DNA of 60,000 bases, taken from contig NC_081407.1 in assembly GCF_030272615.1 (NCBI RefSeq), positions 96,891,897 through 96,951,896 of the forward strand, given 5' to 3'. A program made the translations under genes and the position numbers. The notes beneath the pieces are model-generated. The model saw only the letters and a program-made list of their open reading frames with translations. It had not been told where the DNA came from and ran no database searches. This DNA is from Cryptomeria japonica. Taxonomy: Eukaryota; Streptophyta; Pinopsida; Cupressales; Cupressaceae. The first letter of the stretch is position 1. The number at the start of each line of letters is the position of its first letter. Shown in pieces: positions 24,940 to 36,950 of the stretch.

Positions 24940-24942
24940 CCA
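24818..24942. repeat. (GAT)n trinucleotide repeat encoding poly-Asp
   Basis: Nearly pure GAT/GAC repeats with a short break (ATCAATAAT), giving a long aspartate tail at the end of the transposase frame. Ile-rich and Ser-rich minus-strand frames here are shadows. Confidence 0.97.
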
Positions 24943-24946
24943 ATAA

Positions 24947-25968
24947 TCCTTACAATGTCGATTATGGATCGGAAGATACAGACAAAGATTTGGATGAAGA
25001 AGAAGATCAATGACATGATTTAAATGCATGATGTATGTGATTAGTATATTATCTATTTGATATTGATTTCTTGATTATTTTTGGTGAAATCTAAATGTTG
25101 TGATTATGTGGGAGGACTTCTTTTTAATTATTTGGGAGGACTTGTACTTTGTGATTATCTTTACATGTATCTTTATATGTCAATTCATTTATACTTTTAC
25201 ATTACAAATATTTGCATGTTGTGTTCCTTGCTGATATATTTATGGAAAATTTAATGGATGAATCATTTAAATGGTTTTTTATACAATAAAAAAATGATTC
25301 CTATCATAATGTATGATGCACCTGATACTATTTAGTTCATTTAGCTTGAAATGAAACCCATCCAAAAATACAAAATTCCCCCTTAGAGAAGACAAATTGC
25401 ATGTCATTAACACAACAATTCATACAACATAGCACAAAAGATATGAGCCAAAAATTAATGTTCTCTTTATTTATTTTCAATATAAAATTGATACATTCAT
25501 GAAAATATTACAGTGAGTCACCAAAATTGCTAGAAGACTCTTTGTTGTTATATTAAGGTTTCTCTAATGCATACAAATCAAGAGTATGGAATCCTTCTTC
25601 TTGGCTTTGAATTCCCTTTTATAACACAAGGGAGAAAAAAAAGCCTCAGACCAAAGAAGACACGTGTCAAGATCTAATTGCATTACAAAAAAGACCTAAA
25701 TCCTAAGACCTTGACCTCTGTGTGCAACCTGTATTGAATGATGGCGGTTGAAAAGGCATCATCCTGGAAGCTTGAGTTGTGGGTCTGCAAAAGATGTTCT
25801 CACATCTGTACTTCATATTTGCTTCTATTAAGATCAAAAAATGCAATCTGGCATGCGGTGGCAGGTGTCTTGGAGACTGCTCCTTGTCGGTTGAGTGTTC
25901 TAATCATTTTCCCAAAATGAACATCCTGCACAAAAAATTTAGGAATAGCAAAAATGGAAAGACTGTGA
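24947..25968. other. Noncoding interval between CACTA-1 and the minus-strand ORF; possible minus-strand LTR fragment
   Basis: AT-rich sequence with no coding frame. At about 25616-25632 the minus strand reads GTTATAAAAGGGAATTC, a TATA-box-like element also found at about 35862 and 37548. In sequence sense it lies downstream of the minus-strand ORF, where a 3' LTR would be, but I cannot find a paired LTR. Confidence 0.4.
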
Positions 25969-28900
25969 CTAGTCCTCCTCTTCAGGCTGATCTTCTTCCA
26001 AGGAGAAATACTTTTTATGTAGCACCTCAATCTCATCAACTGGCCAAGAAAAACCCTTCAGGCTATGCAATTTATTCATATCTTCCTTTGTTTCGTGGGT
26101 AGGCACAACTGCTACTCCTAGGGCAAAGCTATGATACATTTTCTCTACTTTTGTAATTTTATCAACAATATTAAGAAATGTATCTCCTTGGTTTGGATTG
26201 TTGGCAATTGACACTCAATTGGTTGGTTTCAGTATGTTGTCATTGATGGCAACATGGTATTTTGTTCCGACTTTATTTTTTGGTTCATTGTGTACCGGCA
26301 GGCACTTCACAGACACTACATTGGCACCAGCACCAGCAGGACATAAGGATTTCTTTGGTTACCGATACCGATAGGACAGAAGGATTTCTTTGGTTACCAG
26401 CAATGCAGGCTGACACGGTTTTGAATATGGTTATCAGTATTGGAGGACAACATCTCTTGGATCTGGCATCAGCAATTGTTTTTTATATTCATGCATTTAT
26501 GCTATCTATATGACATGTAATTTGATATTATAATTATCTTTATAAGCCAACATAAGGCATGATAATTTGTATAGGATATATAGGTCAGTTGGATTAGATA
26601 ATTTTGAGATAGATATGGTGATGGATATGTGAATGTGATATAATATGAAATATATCAGAGATTATGTATGTGAGGATATTTATGTAAGGGTTATTCTGGT
26701 AAAGGGTTTAGGGTTTCAGACCGTAACAGGCAGAGCTTATACCAGAATTGTATTATGGATTTATGTGTAGTAAGTGAGGCTCCATTTGTGATTGAGTAAT
26801 GTGCTCTAGGTTGTAAGCCTTCCAGCAAGTGCAGGACCCTTATATTTTGTAATATCTCTTCATTTGGCCAATGGATTGATATTGTGGGTCACAAATCCCA
26901 CTGTGGTTTTCCTCTTTGAGTTTTTCCACGTATAATTTTGTGTGTTATGATTCTCATTTATGTGATTGGCTTATTGGTTGCTTTACTTCTTTCAATTATG
27001 TATGTACCGGTAAACTGTTTGGTGTATGCGTGTTTTAATAAGGCTAAAATTAATTCATCCAGTATAACATTGATTCACCCCCCCTCTCAGTTTTATTGGA
27101 TGCCAACATGGATCACCTTCCAAGGATGTCAAGATGGTGTTTATTGCTTCCTCGAAACCCCGTTTCCATTCTTCTAAACTCTTAATTTTCTCATCATCTG
27201 TCAAAATTGTAGGGACATGCCACTTTTTGAGTCCTTGGAAAGAATCAGTCATTCCCATCAATGCTTTCCTTTTCTCCTCTATGTTAGGTAACTCTTTATT
27301 CAATAAATTATAATTTTTCCAAGTTACCCCTACAACCTGAGGTCCCTGAGCCACATTTTTCACTGCTAACATAACCTCCTTCAAGGTTTGACCATTTGGC
27401 AGCCACGTAGCTCTGATTGGTTGAAAGAATGCAATGAATTCATCAAGTTGACTCAAGAGCTTGGATGTCAAATAATATAAAGTGTGGACTGCATCCAATT
27501 TATCAATGATTTTATTTAAAATTCTTAAAATTGAATCTTTCCTAATTTTAAAATAATTGTGTACAGCTTCATCTTTGACCCTTTGCATTTCTTTTTTCAT
27601 CTTCTCAAGCTCCTCGGGTCTAATTCCTCCAGAAGACATCTTCTTTATTTTCTCTTTCAATGCAATGTTCTCAACAAATAATTCAGTATACTTGGTATTC
27701 AAAACAACATGCATATCCTTTAGCTTTATATGTTTTTTCTCTAAATCCTCTACTGCCAGCAGCAAATTAGACTGCATGCCTGGAAATTGTTGTAGCCTCT
27801 TAAGCAGTAGTGTCATGTAAGGTCCTTACAATAGCATCCCTTGTTTTGTATTGCACCCCTTGCAAAACCATGGGCTTTTTTAGTGCTAGGGGCCTTTGAC
27901 CATAAAGCAAAAGCTTTTGAACTGATATTTATACCAGAGCCATGATCTCCAAACTCTCTAGCAAAATTGGGCTCCTTCTGTCGCATGATCTGATCTAACA
28001 AGAAAATTCTCTCCAAATTCCACCCCAGGACAAGGACCACTCCGCTTTTCACTACCATTTCTTTGGCCTCTTGAGGAGTGCAATCAAAATTGTTCTTGTC
28101 AAAATTGTTGATTTCTTCATCAGACATGTTCTTCAATTTCTCCCTTAGCCAAAATGATCTAAACTCAGGGGTATTAACAAAATTGTCATCTGCCATAAAT
28201 TTATTTGAAGCAATAATCCTCTCATCATTTGCTTCTTCTATAGGGATTGTGCTTGGGATGAGAGCCCTGTTTAGATCATTCAAAACTTCAACATTTGCAT
28301 CATCTTGGAATGTTTCCCTTGGAGGAGAAGGTGGCAGAACCGAAGTATAAAAATCCTCTTGGATATCTACAAAGCCAGATATTTTAGCCTTTCCTCTTTC
28401 AATCTTTTTAACCTGCTCTATTGTTACCTCCTCATCCTTCTGTGCACCCTCTTTGGAGGACTCTACAAGTTCTTCTGAAGTCTGAGCCTTGGGAGCTTGA
28501 TAAATTAGTTTTCCTTTGTATTCCACTCCCTTTTCCTTGGCCTCTCTTCTTTGCAACTCCTCCTTTATTATATCATCTGTCTTTCTTAACATGAAAGACA
28601 TTCTAGCAAAATCATCCTTGAAGTGTCGGAAGGAACCTACAAAAATGGGATCCTCTTGTTTCCTTTCCCTTTCAAATTTAGTCCTGAGGTCCCACTTCTT
28701 CCTCCTTTGCTCTGCCTCGTGTGGATGAGCATTCCTAATCAAATCTTCTCTTTCTACAAAAGAATGAAAATACTCCTTTTCCTTCAATTTATTTACTCTA
28801 ATGTCATTTATACAGCCTTCGAGTTCAAAATGTTTGGCTTGGGAAATCGTCAGCCTGTAATTCTTCACCAAAAAATCATGTACCTTCTGCAAGGTCTCAC

Positions 28901-30822
28901 AACCTACACTGAATTCATTGAAAACTATTTTTTTGGGGAGATATTTTTCCTTTCTATCAGATTTGATTTGCTCCCTCTCCATCCACATAATTTTCCAAAT
29001 GAAATCTATGAATTCTAACCTTGGAGAGACAACAATAGGAAATACATGGGGTCCCTACTCACATCCATAAATTTATATTATTGTACAATTTCCATAAAAG
29101 AAGAAATCCCCAAAATTGTGGGTGAATGCACCCTCGGCGTAGATATGTCCATCAGCCCTGCAACTGTTTATTCTCAATATTTTGATTATCTCTTTAGGCA
29201 ACCTCAACATTACTACCCCAATTCTTGTGAAAATGTTCATCACAAAATGGTCAAACAATACACAAAAATTGCCAAACTTAGATCCCCTATCCCAAAACTG
29301 GGTCCATCTTTGCACCAGCCATTGGAGACCTACGTAGGGATCATTTGTATTTATTCTTAAATATGGTCCCCAATATTCTTTGTTTTGATAAATAATTAAG
29401 TGGCACACTAATGAATAGTGCAAGAATACCAATTTTTCAACTTTATTTTCAGCTCTCACCAATCCCTCATGAGTCTTCTCATGAATAGAACTTGCAAAAT
29501 CATACAATTTATAAATTGTGGGGTGTTTAATGTTGATGGTCATCATCATAAAAACAATGGGCAATTTGGTGAGCCCGCAATCAACTCCAAGGACCTGCCC
29601 TAGTGCATAATAGGTTTTAACAAAATAGGGCTCAAAACACTCAAGCTTGAAGGGCTCCCTTTCAGATGGCAGAATGTAATTCCATGAATCTTTGTAAAGT
29701 TTCCTCATGAAATGAGAAATAAGATCCTTCCTGTACCTATCCTTTTTTTTTCTCATAGTCCGTCTTCAAATTATCCCTATTTATAATTGTGAGGGTAGAC
29801 TTATCTAATTCGAAATATTGAATGATAGCCCCGGGAGAGATGTCTAGTAGGACATATCCTTCACTATTCCTAACTGTTTGTCTTGGAACATCATATGCAT
29901 TTTCTAGCTCCCTTATGAGCATAGGCTCTATAAAAACATTGGGAACCACCTATTTGCCAATGTTTAGTGTCCAGGGGTTGCACACTGGGATGGCCTTGTC
30001 TTTGTTGCCATAGAATGAATGAAAAATGTCACAGTCCCTTTCCTTGGCAAAGGCATCCCTACACCCTCCCTATTTGTCATTGAAAATAGTCCTCAGATGA
30101 TCCTACATTGTGGATCCCTCAAATAATTCTAGAAGGTATTGGGATAGGCTCCTAGTATGTCTAGTTGCCCTATGTGTGATTTCTTCTAATCTCTATTCAA
30201 CCTCTTGTTGCAACTCTTCAGGGGTCGTGGCAGGACCAAGAGGAGTAGTAGGTTGTGCTAGTGGCTACTCCACTTGAGCTGATGACTCCCCTTTGGATGG
30301 CTTCCTAGAGCACTTTGCAGGCTTGGGGGTCTTTTCATTTGTTTAAGTAGCCTCTTTGGCTAGCTCTTGAGGGTTTTCTCCTTGTGGGATTAGCTTTTGA
30401 GGGATTGGGGCTTCTTCAATAGATGGATTAACTGGAGCAGGAGCATCATGTGCAAGGGATGGGGTTTCAACAAAGGCATCTTTGGTTGAAGCCTTCTTGG
30501 TGCTCTTCCTCTTCTTTGGAGTGGGCTTCCTTGTTTTAGGAGTGGGAGAGGGCTCATCTAAAGATTCACTACCAGAAATGATAGTGACGGTCTCTCTAAT
30601 GATTTTTCTTTTTCTCTTTGTGGCCTACTCTTTCAGAGGGGAGCTAGCTTCGGCCTCCTCTGATACTTGCGGGGCATTTCTAGGGATTGGTTGCACATAA
30701 GGGGTACCTCCAATTTCTTGCACAGGGGGGACCAAATCTATAGGTGTAGCCTCAGTGATGGAAATTGAGGAGCTTGCCTCAATTACACACTTTCTTGGCA
30801 ACAGGGTTAGCAGATTGCTCAA
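25969..30822 (-). pseudogene. Long decayed ORF of unknown family, Lys/Glu-rich, interrupted by a solo LTR
   Basis: Reading from 30822 leftwards: a Pro/Ser/Lys-rich region (30822-30230), a conserved-looking stretch (30060-29740, with DCDIFHSFYGNKDK and VPRQTVRNSEGYVLLDISPG), a frame change at an A-run near 29745, a region rich in aromatic residues (29756-29073), a 391-codon acidic/basic part (28988-27813), a second frame change at 27813-27816, and a helical C-terminal part (27816-27102). The frame then resumes at 26198 and ends with EEDQPEEED at 25969. Discounting the insertion, it is about 1300 codons. Most stops are TAG, one step from CAG. I recognise no enzyme, gag or zinc-finger motif. It could be an accessory ORF of a retroelement or an unassigned gene; length, repeat context and decay favour the former. 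Confidence 0.55.
26199..27096 (+). mobile_element. Solo-LTR-like insertion (SIRE-like copia) with TGGAT target duplication
   Basis: It begins TGTTGGCAATTGACAC and carries the CCCACTGTGGTTTTCC, CCACGTATAA and GATTCACCCCCCCTCTCAG signature also seen in the LTR at 46576. The host sequence TGGAT stands on both sides (26194-26198 and 27097-27101). The flanking minus-strand ORF reads on in the same frame if the insert and one TGGAT are discounted. The last bases are TTAT rather than CA, so the exact right end may be altered. It is 898 bp. Confidence 0.8.
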
Positions 30823-31234
30823 CAGGGGATGTTATCTTAACAATTTGGACTGATTAAAATCTTGGAAAGAAAATGCAAGAGTAAAATCTACTGACTTCTA
30901 AGGCACATGCGTAGGTAACTCAAGATATTATTGTAATAATCTGATAATGTAGACAAGCAGGAAAAAAGCACTTACTGGTTTGTTCTTCAACTGAAAATGA
31001 TAGGAAGCACGCTGGAATGCTGAAATTTGCCTTTTTCTCACTCTATGTTGCTTTGAAATATCTGTGGATGCAAGGTAAGAAAGAATGCCATTGAATTTTT
31101 AATTTATTGCCATGCCATTAATTTATTCGTGTTGGACAGAGGTAATTGTTAGCGCTAATTTTGAATTTCATTTGTCAATCTAGCAGTTGATGATCAGGAT
31201 TGCTTGTTGGCCTTCTCTGAATAATTATGTGGCA
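30823..31234. other. Spacer, no feature recognised
   Basis: AT-rich sequence upstream (minus sense) of the long ORF and left of the GGGATAAG array. No promoter or repeat stands out. Confidence 0.4.
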
Positions 31235-33232
31235 TTCTCTTAAAGTTCCTCATGTCAAATTAGAATTTTATACTCCATGGAGCCTCCACGGCCATCTTAA
31301 CTTTGTCTGCGGGATAAGCTTATGTTGTAATTTTCCTTTGTTTTACTTATCCCGTGGTGTCACTAGCCATTCCTTCTATCTTTATAGGATAAGCTTCTAT
31401 TTTATTTCTTTGGAGATCTTATCCCACGTTGATCTTGACCCTTCCTTTCACTTGCAAGCCCATTTCTTTGTGTTTTTACCATCCACGGGATAAGCTTTTG
31501 AACTAGCATTTTCTTATCCTGAAGCATCTTTCTTATCCCCGCGGGAGCATGCGGGATAAGGCTTTCTCTTAATTACCCTTCGCAAATCTTATCCCGCGAT
31601 GCACCTTTGAGTTTCACTGTTGTTCTGGATCTTTGTTGCCCCCCGGGATAAGCCCTTTTACCTGTTGCTTAAGTATTTTTTTATCCTGAGACTCTTTTTG
31701 TATCCTCGTGGGGACACGTAGGATAAGAAAAGCATTATATCCTTCATTGTTGACTTATCTCACGTTTCCTTGTAATGTTATTCTAGTAGCATGTAAATCT
31801 TGTGGGATAAGACTCTCTTTACCCTTAAGGCAGCCCTTATCCGGTGGCCATTTCACAGTGTTCCCGGTTCATTGTGGGATAAGCTTTTACCACTTATTTT
31901 CTTCAACCACTCCTTATCCCTCGTTGCTCCTTGCTCACTTTGTAGTTGTCATGGGATAAGGACTCCTTTGTAATTCTTTCTTTCTTCTTATCCCGGGGGG
32001 TTGAAATTCACATTAAAACCACTTGTGGGATAAGGAATAGGGGGTGCTTCCTTTTGAAATCTTATCCCATGCAATAGAGTTACTTGGGGTTAGCACTTAA
32101 GTGATCATTTAGAACACGTGAAAAACTTCATGGGTTAAGTGGTCATGCGCGGGGCCTTCCTAGGAAATAAAGGACTTAAGCCCCGAGGTTTTTTAGCAAT
32201 ACTTAAGTCCCCTTTGTCACTTTAGAAATTCATATTCTCTGAAGCTCTTTCGTCCATCTCAGCTATCTCCATGGGATAATCCTCTATTGTAGATTTCCCT
32301 TGTTTCATTTATCCCGCGATTTCATTTACCCCTTCTTCAATCCTTGTGGGATAAGATTTTATGTGTTTTACCTTGGAAGCCTTACCCCACATTGTTCCTA
32401 GCCTTCCACCTGTAAACCTTTTTCCTTTATGTTCCTACCATCTGTGGGATAAGCCTTTGAACTAGCTTTGTCTTATCCCGCAATACTCCTTTTATCCTAG
32501 TGGGAACGTGCAGGATAAGCTTTCACATATTTCCAACTTATAACTCTTATCCCATGGCCATCTCTGAACAAGAGGAACACATCGCAGGATAAGACTTCCT
32601 CTTCTTTCCTTTAACACTCTTATCCCATGGTGCACCTTTGAGTCTTACCCATTTATCTTTCATTCACCTTTGTTGTGGATCTCTGCTCCCCGCGGGATAA
32701 GCCCTTTTACCTTTTTCTTAGTTATTTTCTTATCGCGTGACTCTTTTCTTATCCCCGTGGGAACACACGGGATAAGAAAAGCATAGCTTCCTTCTTTGTT
32801 GACTTGTCCCGCATTGCCCTATAATGCTATCATGGTAGGTTGGACACCCTGCGGGATAAGATTTCCCCTTTGTGCCTAAGACAACCCTTATCTCGCAAGC
32901 CTCTCATAGTGCTCCTGGATAATTGCGGGATAGGCATCTACTGCTTGTTTATTTTAGCCGCTCCTTATCCCGTGTTGCTTATTTGCTCACCTTACAGTTG
33001 TCGCGGGATAAGGATTCGTTTGTAATTCTATCATTCTTCTTATCTCGTAGTGCCAGATCATTGATGCAAATTTGTCGTGGGATAAGATGCACTCTTTGGA
33101 AACTATCATTTCCTTATCCCATGAGATTTAAAATCACATTGAAACACCCAGCGAGATAAGGGACAAGGGGCGCTTTCTTTGTAAATATTATCATGCGCGA
33201 TCGAGTCACTTGGGGTCGGCACTTAGGTGATC
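31235..33232. repeat. Two-copy imperfect tandem duplication filled with alternating GGGATAAG / CTTATCCC motifs
   Basis: Copy 1 (about 31235-32105) and copy 2 (about 32218-33232) align through shared phrases such as GATAAGCCCTTTTACCT, TAAGAAAAGCAT and TTGGGGT(T/C)(A/G)GCACTTA. Copy 2 has extra sequence near 32550-32650 equal to one more motif pair. Across both I count about 48 matches to GGGATAAG or CTTATCCC allowing one mismatch, typically 30-45 bp apart, in almost strictly alternating orientation, often with CGCG at the junction (CTTATCCCGCG, GCGGGATAAG). No coding frame is supported. Between the copies (32106-32217) is a short TTAAGCCCC-containing spacer. Confidence 0.9.
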
Positions 33233-34143
33233 AATTTTAATTTTTACATATAATTATAATATCCCATAGGTCAATTTGAATTTCAAATTACTCTGCAAAG
33301 CAAAAGACTTTGAAAAACTTCATTCCAACGAGGCAAAGAAAAAGACTTCAAAAAACTTCATTCCTGCCAAGCAGGAGAGGATTAGATTTGCAAATGGTGG
33401 TGAATAAAGAGTTCATTTGTGCATAGGAGAGGAGATTCATAGCCAGAGAAATAGTTTACAGGTGAGCAATCACTTAGCTTCATCTTATGTGCATTTCAAA
33501 CATAATCAAAATTATTTGTTTCCCTTTCCAATGATCTTCTAGGGTTTTTTAGGGACTTGTTCTTGGTATTGCAGGGGTTTGTATGCTTTATGAAGGCTTT
33601 GAAGGATGTTCTTTGAATGTTTGGATCATCTGTATTCATGCTTCCTTGGAATCAAGGATGTCAACCATTGGGCATAGAATCACCTGATCGACGAAACCAT
33701 CACACCAGTGCTTGTCCCCACCCAAAATAGCCCTGTTCAAACGCCACAATGCATCCCAAGTGAGCTCATCATAGTCAAAAAGTCTCTTGCATTTCTGCTG
33801 AAATGTCTCCTCCACACAAGAAGCTCAACCCAAAGTGATGGACCATTTTCCCTCAGTTCTCCTCCTACATTCATTGCTCAATCTGCCTTCCTATTTAACC
33901 TCATCCTTATGATTTCTTGTCCTTATTGAACATCAGGATCTATCTAAAAGAGATAAATATGATATCCTCTGAAAACCAAATCCATCTTTATATTTGAAGT
34001 GTCCTAATCTCTTGCCACCTTCTCCCAATGTCCCTTCATTCATGGTAATCGGAGCCTTATTTTTGTCTATCATGATCACCTCTGTCACTCTGGATCAAAA
34101 TTATTGGTTTGGAATCTAGATCAGTACTCTCCGTTAGTCATAC
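33233..34143. other. No gene recognised; short direct repeat
   Basis: A near-repeat AAAGACTT(T/C)GAAAAACTTCA-like occurs twice (about 33307 and 33340). The rest is unassigned. Plus-strand frames at 33708 and 34104 have no recognisable domain. Confidence 0.4.
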
Positions 34144-34530
34144 CTATCCAATGCCTTCTTTTTTTTGCCTCCATAAGGCTTCATAGTCATCCACTAGAAT
34201 TTGTTCCAAATCCTCACTCGGGATTGCCTCGAAAACCTGGTCATCCTTTGTCCTTAAATTTATTCCCATGTTTGACATATAATATGTAGCCATGTTCGCC
34301 TCCCTGAAAACATGTTTGACCTCGTAGTCGAGAACTTTATTTAGAGCATCCATAATGTCCCTTAGAATCCTCTATATTTTCCAATTTGGTGTGGTACCAT
34401 TCTTAATAGCGTTGATAAGTATCTAGGAATCTATCAGTAGAGAGTTCAAACCCTTTTCTACACATTGTCTAAGTCCTCTAGCAATATAATAGCTATAGAT
34501 GATGGTAGGAAAAGGTATATACGGGCCTAT
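34144..34530 (-). pseudogene. LINE-type RNase H fragment
   Basis: On the minus strand: GLRQCVEKGLNSLLIDS, one stop, ILINAIKNGTTPNWKI, one stop, then RILRDIMDALN, VKHVFREANMATYYMSNMG. This matches the RNase H domain found at the end of plant non-LTR retrotransposons and in related host RNase H-like proteins (an acidic residue in the IDS box, then H-x-x-R-E-x-N and a degenerate AD box). No LINE reverse transcriptase is seen next to it, so it is a fragment. Two in-frame stops. Confidence 0.7.
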
Positions 34531-34597
34531 AAGATTTTTACAAAGCAAGGGTCAGGTGTTGAAACAAACAAAGACAATATAGACTTGATTAGTTACT

Positions 34598-34682
34598 ATG
34601 ATGGTGATGTAATGCAATGATGGTGATGGAATTCTATGATGGTGATGGAATGCAATAATGGTGATGGAATGCCATGATAGTC
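34598..34682. repeat. Minisatellite, about 20-bp GATGGTGATGGAATGCAAT units
   Basis: Four to five units of the type ATGATGGTGATGGAATGCA with small changes, followed by decayed copies up to about 34710. Confidence 0.85.
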
Positions 34683-36950
34683 AAATTACTATGGATTGTC
34701 ATGGCATTCTAACACCATGAGAACACATTTCTTTGAGACATTTTTCCAAATAGTCTGTTGCCTTGTCTATGCAAGGTAGTGAACCATTTGAATGACCTTC
34801 ATATAAGATGTAAGATAACATAAGATAAATGAATTACATATGTAGGAACCTAAACCCCTTTGACTAGGATCCTGCACAGTCTACATAAAGGCAAGGTGAT
34901 GATTCTTCTCATGGATCGGCAGGTATAAGTCAATACACCCTATAGAAACCATTTATTATTTTCTTGCTTTCTCTTTACACCCATCTTGGAGTGGTTTAAT
35001 AATAAGACAAGTTTTAGCAACCATGTTTTGTCAAAACTTTGATTTTTCTCACCTAAACCACCTTGACATCCACATGGTATATCTCATTCCAGATAATCTC
35101 ATATACGGGCTCAACAGTAGGGAGAATGCTCAAGAATGGAAAATTCTTTAGTGATCCTCGACCTTATCTGGAACATGAGATAGTAGGACACCTCAAACAT
35201 ACAAAAAAACTTAGAAATAAGTCTTGATTTTATTGATTTATGACAAACCATAAGTGAAACAGACAAGAGATCGATAACCTAATGACATCTGCTAGCATAT
35301 ACCAGTGTCTTACTCCATTGGGCTCTGAGTTTCTGAAATATCACTGAAACTTGATAGAAATTTATCTAATAGTTGATTAAATCTTAAACAATACCGCCTT
35401 ACAGTAGCATTTTATTTGCAATTTCTTACCCAAACTACTTATCAAATCCTAGTACAAGCTTTATCCCTATGTAATCTCATACAAGCATTTTAATTAACCC
35501 CTTGAAATAAAGCATGAAATAAAAAATTACATACATCATAACAATGCAACAAGGAAATGAAACCCTTGATTCCATTAACTCAAAAGAAGATAAAATCATA
35601 CACAGGAGAGTAAGGAATTTGAAATTATATATGTATTAACTTCAAAAGCTATCTTCTATCAAATAACCAAATACATTTCATTTACAAAAGAACCCTTTTG
35701 AAATTTGAAATTGATGACTATCTTCTATTTTTCTCTACAAAATGACAATTCTCTACTATTTACTCATGACTTCTCAAAACTGGAACCTAATCCTGCAGAC
35801 CATACCTACACAAGAGACCCTATTCAAAGATTTTGGAACCCTTTCTAATGGCCTTGATTTCCCTTTTATAGAAAATAAGGGAGCAAAAATCTTGAGGCCA
35901 AGAGACACATGTCATGTATAATGAACAAGCCATGAAAGCCATACGCAATTTTGTTACAAAATATTCCTTAAAACTACCCATACGCTGGCACCTGTGATAA
36001 AACAAAATCACAATTTGTAACTAAACATTGGTAGAAACAAAAGTGCTTGAGTCATGCCATTATCATCATGATGTCTTCAATCAGACTGTGAGATTCTTCG
36101 TTCTGTCCTACATAGCATTTACCTTCCTGCAAGGGAAACTGGATCCTAGCAAGAACTAAAATCACCCCCAAACTAGAGGAAGATCTCCAACCTTTATGCC
36201 CAGGATCAGAGAAAGTGGAAGAAGAAGATTATAGGGAAACATAATATGTCGGGGAGGGGTTGTAGCTTCCATGTCGTCGCAGAGACAACTAGTTGCCACT
36301 CCCCACTCAAACCAAGCCTTCTTTCATTCCCTTATGGGCTCCTTCCTCAAACCCCTTGCCAAATAGTGGAAGAGTGCAAGCAGAGGATGTATCATGAGTG
36401 GCTTTTTCTGATAAGAAATGGCTTTCACGCCCCCTCTGACAATCCTTCAAAATTTCACAACCCCACTGACAATAAGCAAACTCACACAAGAGAAAGAACA
36501 TCCATCCAGTATCAACAAGCACACAACAACTCCATGCATAATACTTCTCAAACATCATCTTCTTCAGTGATGAAAAACCACTCTTGAGAAAGAAAAGAGG
36601 CTTATTTTCTCTTCTACCAGCTAAACTACCACCTTATTGTATTTATAATCAAGATCACTTCACTTGGTGGTGTCTTTTCATGCAAAAACAATCTTCCTGT
36701 AAAGTGGAAAATTAGATCCTAGTGACTCCCCACCTAGGAGAGAGAAAGGAAGCCACTAGGATGATTTTCACTTGGGAGGAACTTTACATTCAAAAGAGGG
36801 GTTTAATCTGCTAGATCCAAACCCGAGGGAAACAAGGATGTGAATTCCAAATGGATTGCAAGTGGTTGAAGTATTATTTACCCTCTTTTCTAAATGAGAA
36901 AGTTGACTTGTTGACTATGCGGAAAAGAGAGGGAAAATGAGTAAAATGAA
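34683..36950. other. Unassigned interval with possible minus-strand LTR fragments
   Basis: No supported coding region. Two segments resemble each other: 36121-36175 (CTTCCTGCAAGGG.. GATCCTAG) and 36691-36745 (CTTCCTGTAAAGTGG.. GATCCTAG). On the minus strand both have a G-run (GGGGGTGAT and GGTGGGGAGT) that could be a polypurine tract before an LTR. At about 35862-35875 the minus strand reads CTATAAAAGGGAAATC, like the TATA element at 25616. I cannot close any LTR pair. Confidence 0.35.

Larger units (their letters stand above)
21896..24946 (+). pseudogene. CACTA (En/Spm) TNP2-like transposase, decayed, 5' end missing
   Basis: Pieces in order: YIEPLIDELMELWNG (about 21928), KIACPVCGSKMKSHHSKS (22240), LPYYEELQIVHLFDRMHIGK and NITETL (22650-22730), FIANINNLITKKSEFGPGMK (22945), LLHYVLPLSLLDHFDKN and QVIYDLGKYMR (23140-23230), CEIQNCVPLTFFNAQEHYLI with ELCGPVHTRS (23430-23535), a segment ending EGSMVEEYMVYQ, YYGILDDILECDFGSFKLVL (24430), and NEPYVLASQCEQAFY (24560). 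A poly-Asp tail follows. This is the usual order of the plant tnp2 transposase and its DUF4218 region. There are stops and frameshifts throughout, and intron-like gaps (for example around 22100-22200 and 23240-23350). The 5' end stops where the chromovirus LTR begins, so that element probably inserted into it. Neither CACTA terminus is identified. Confidence 0.88.

Noticed and set aside
24743-25029. Ile-rich and Ser-rich minus-strand ORFs
   Set aside because: Shadows of the GAT trinucleotide repeat.
31235-33232. Telomere-like or centromeric satellite
   Set aside because: The motif is GGGATAAG, not TTTAGGG, it alternates in orientation, and only two large copies exist here.
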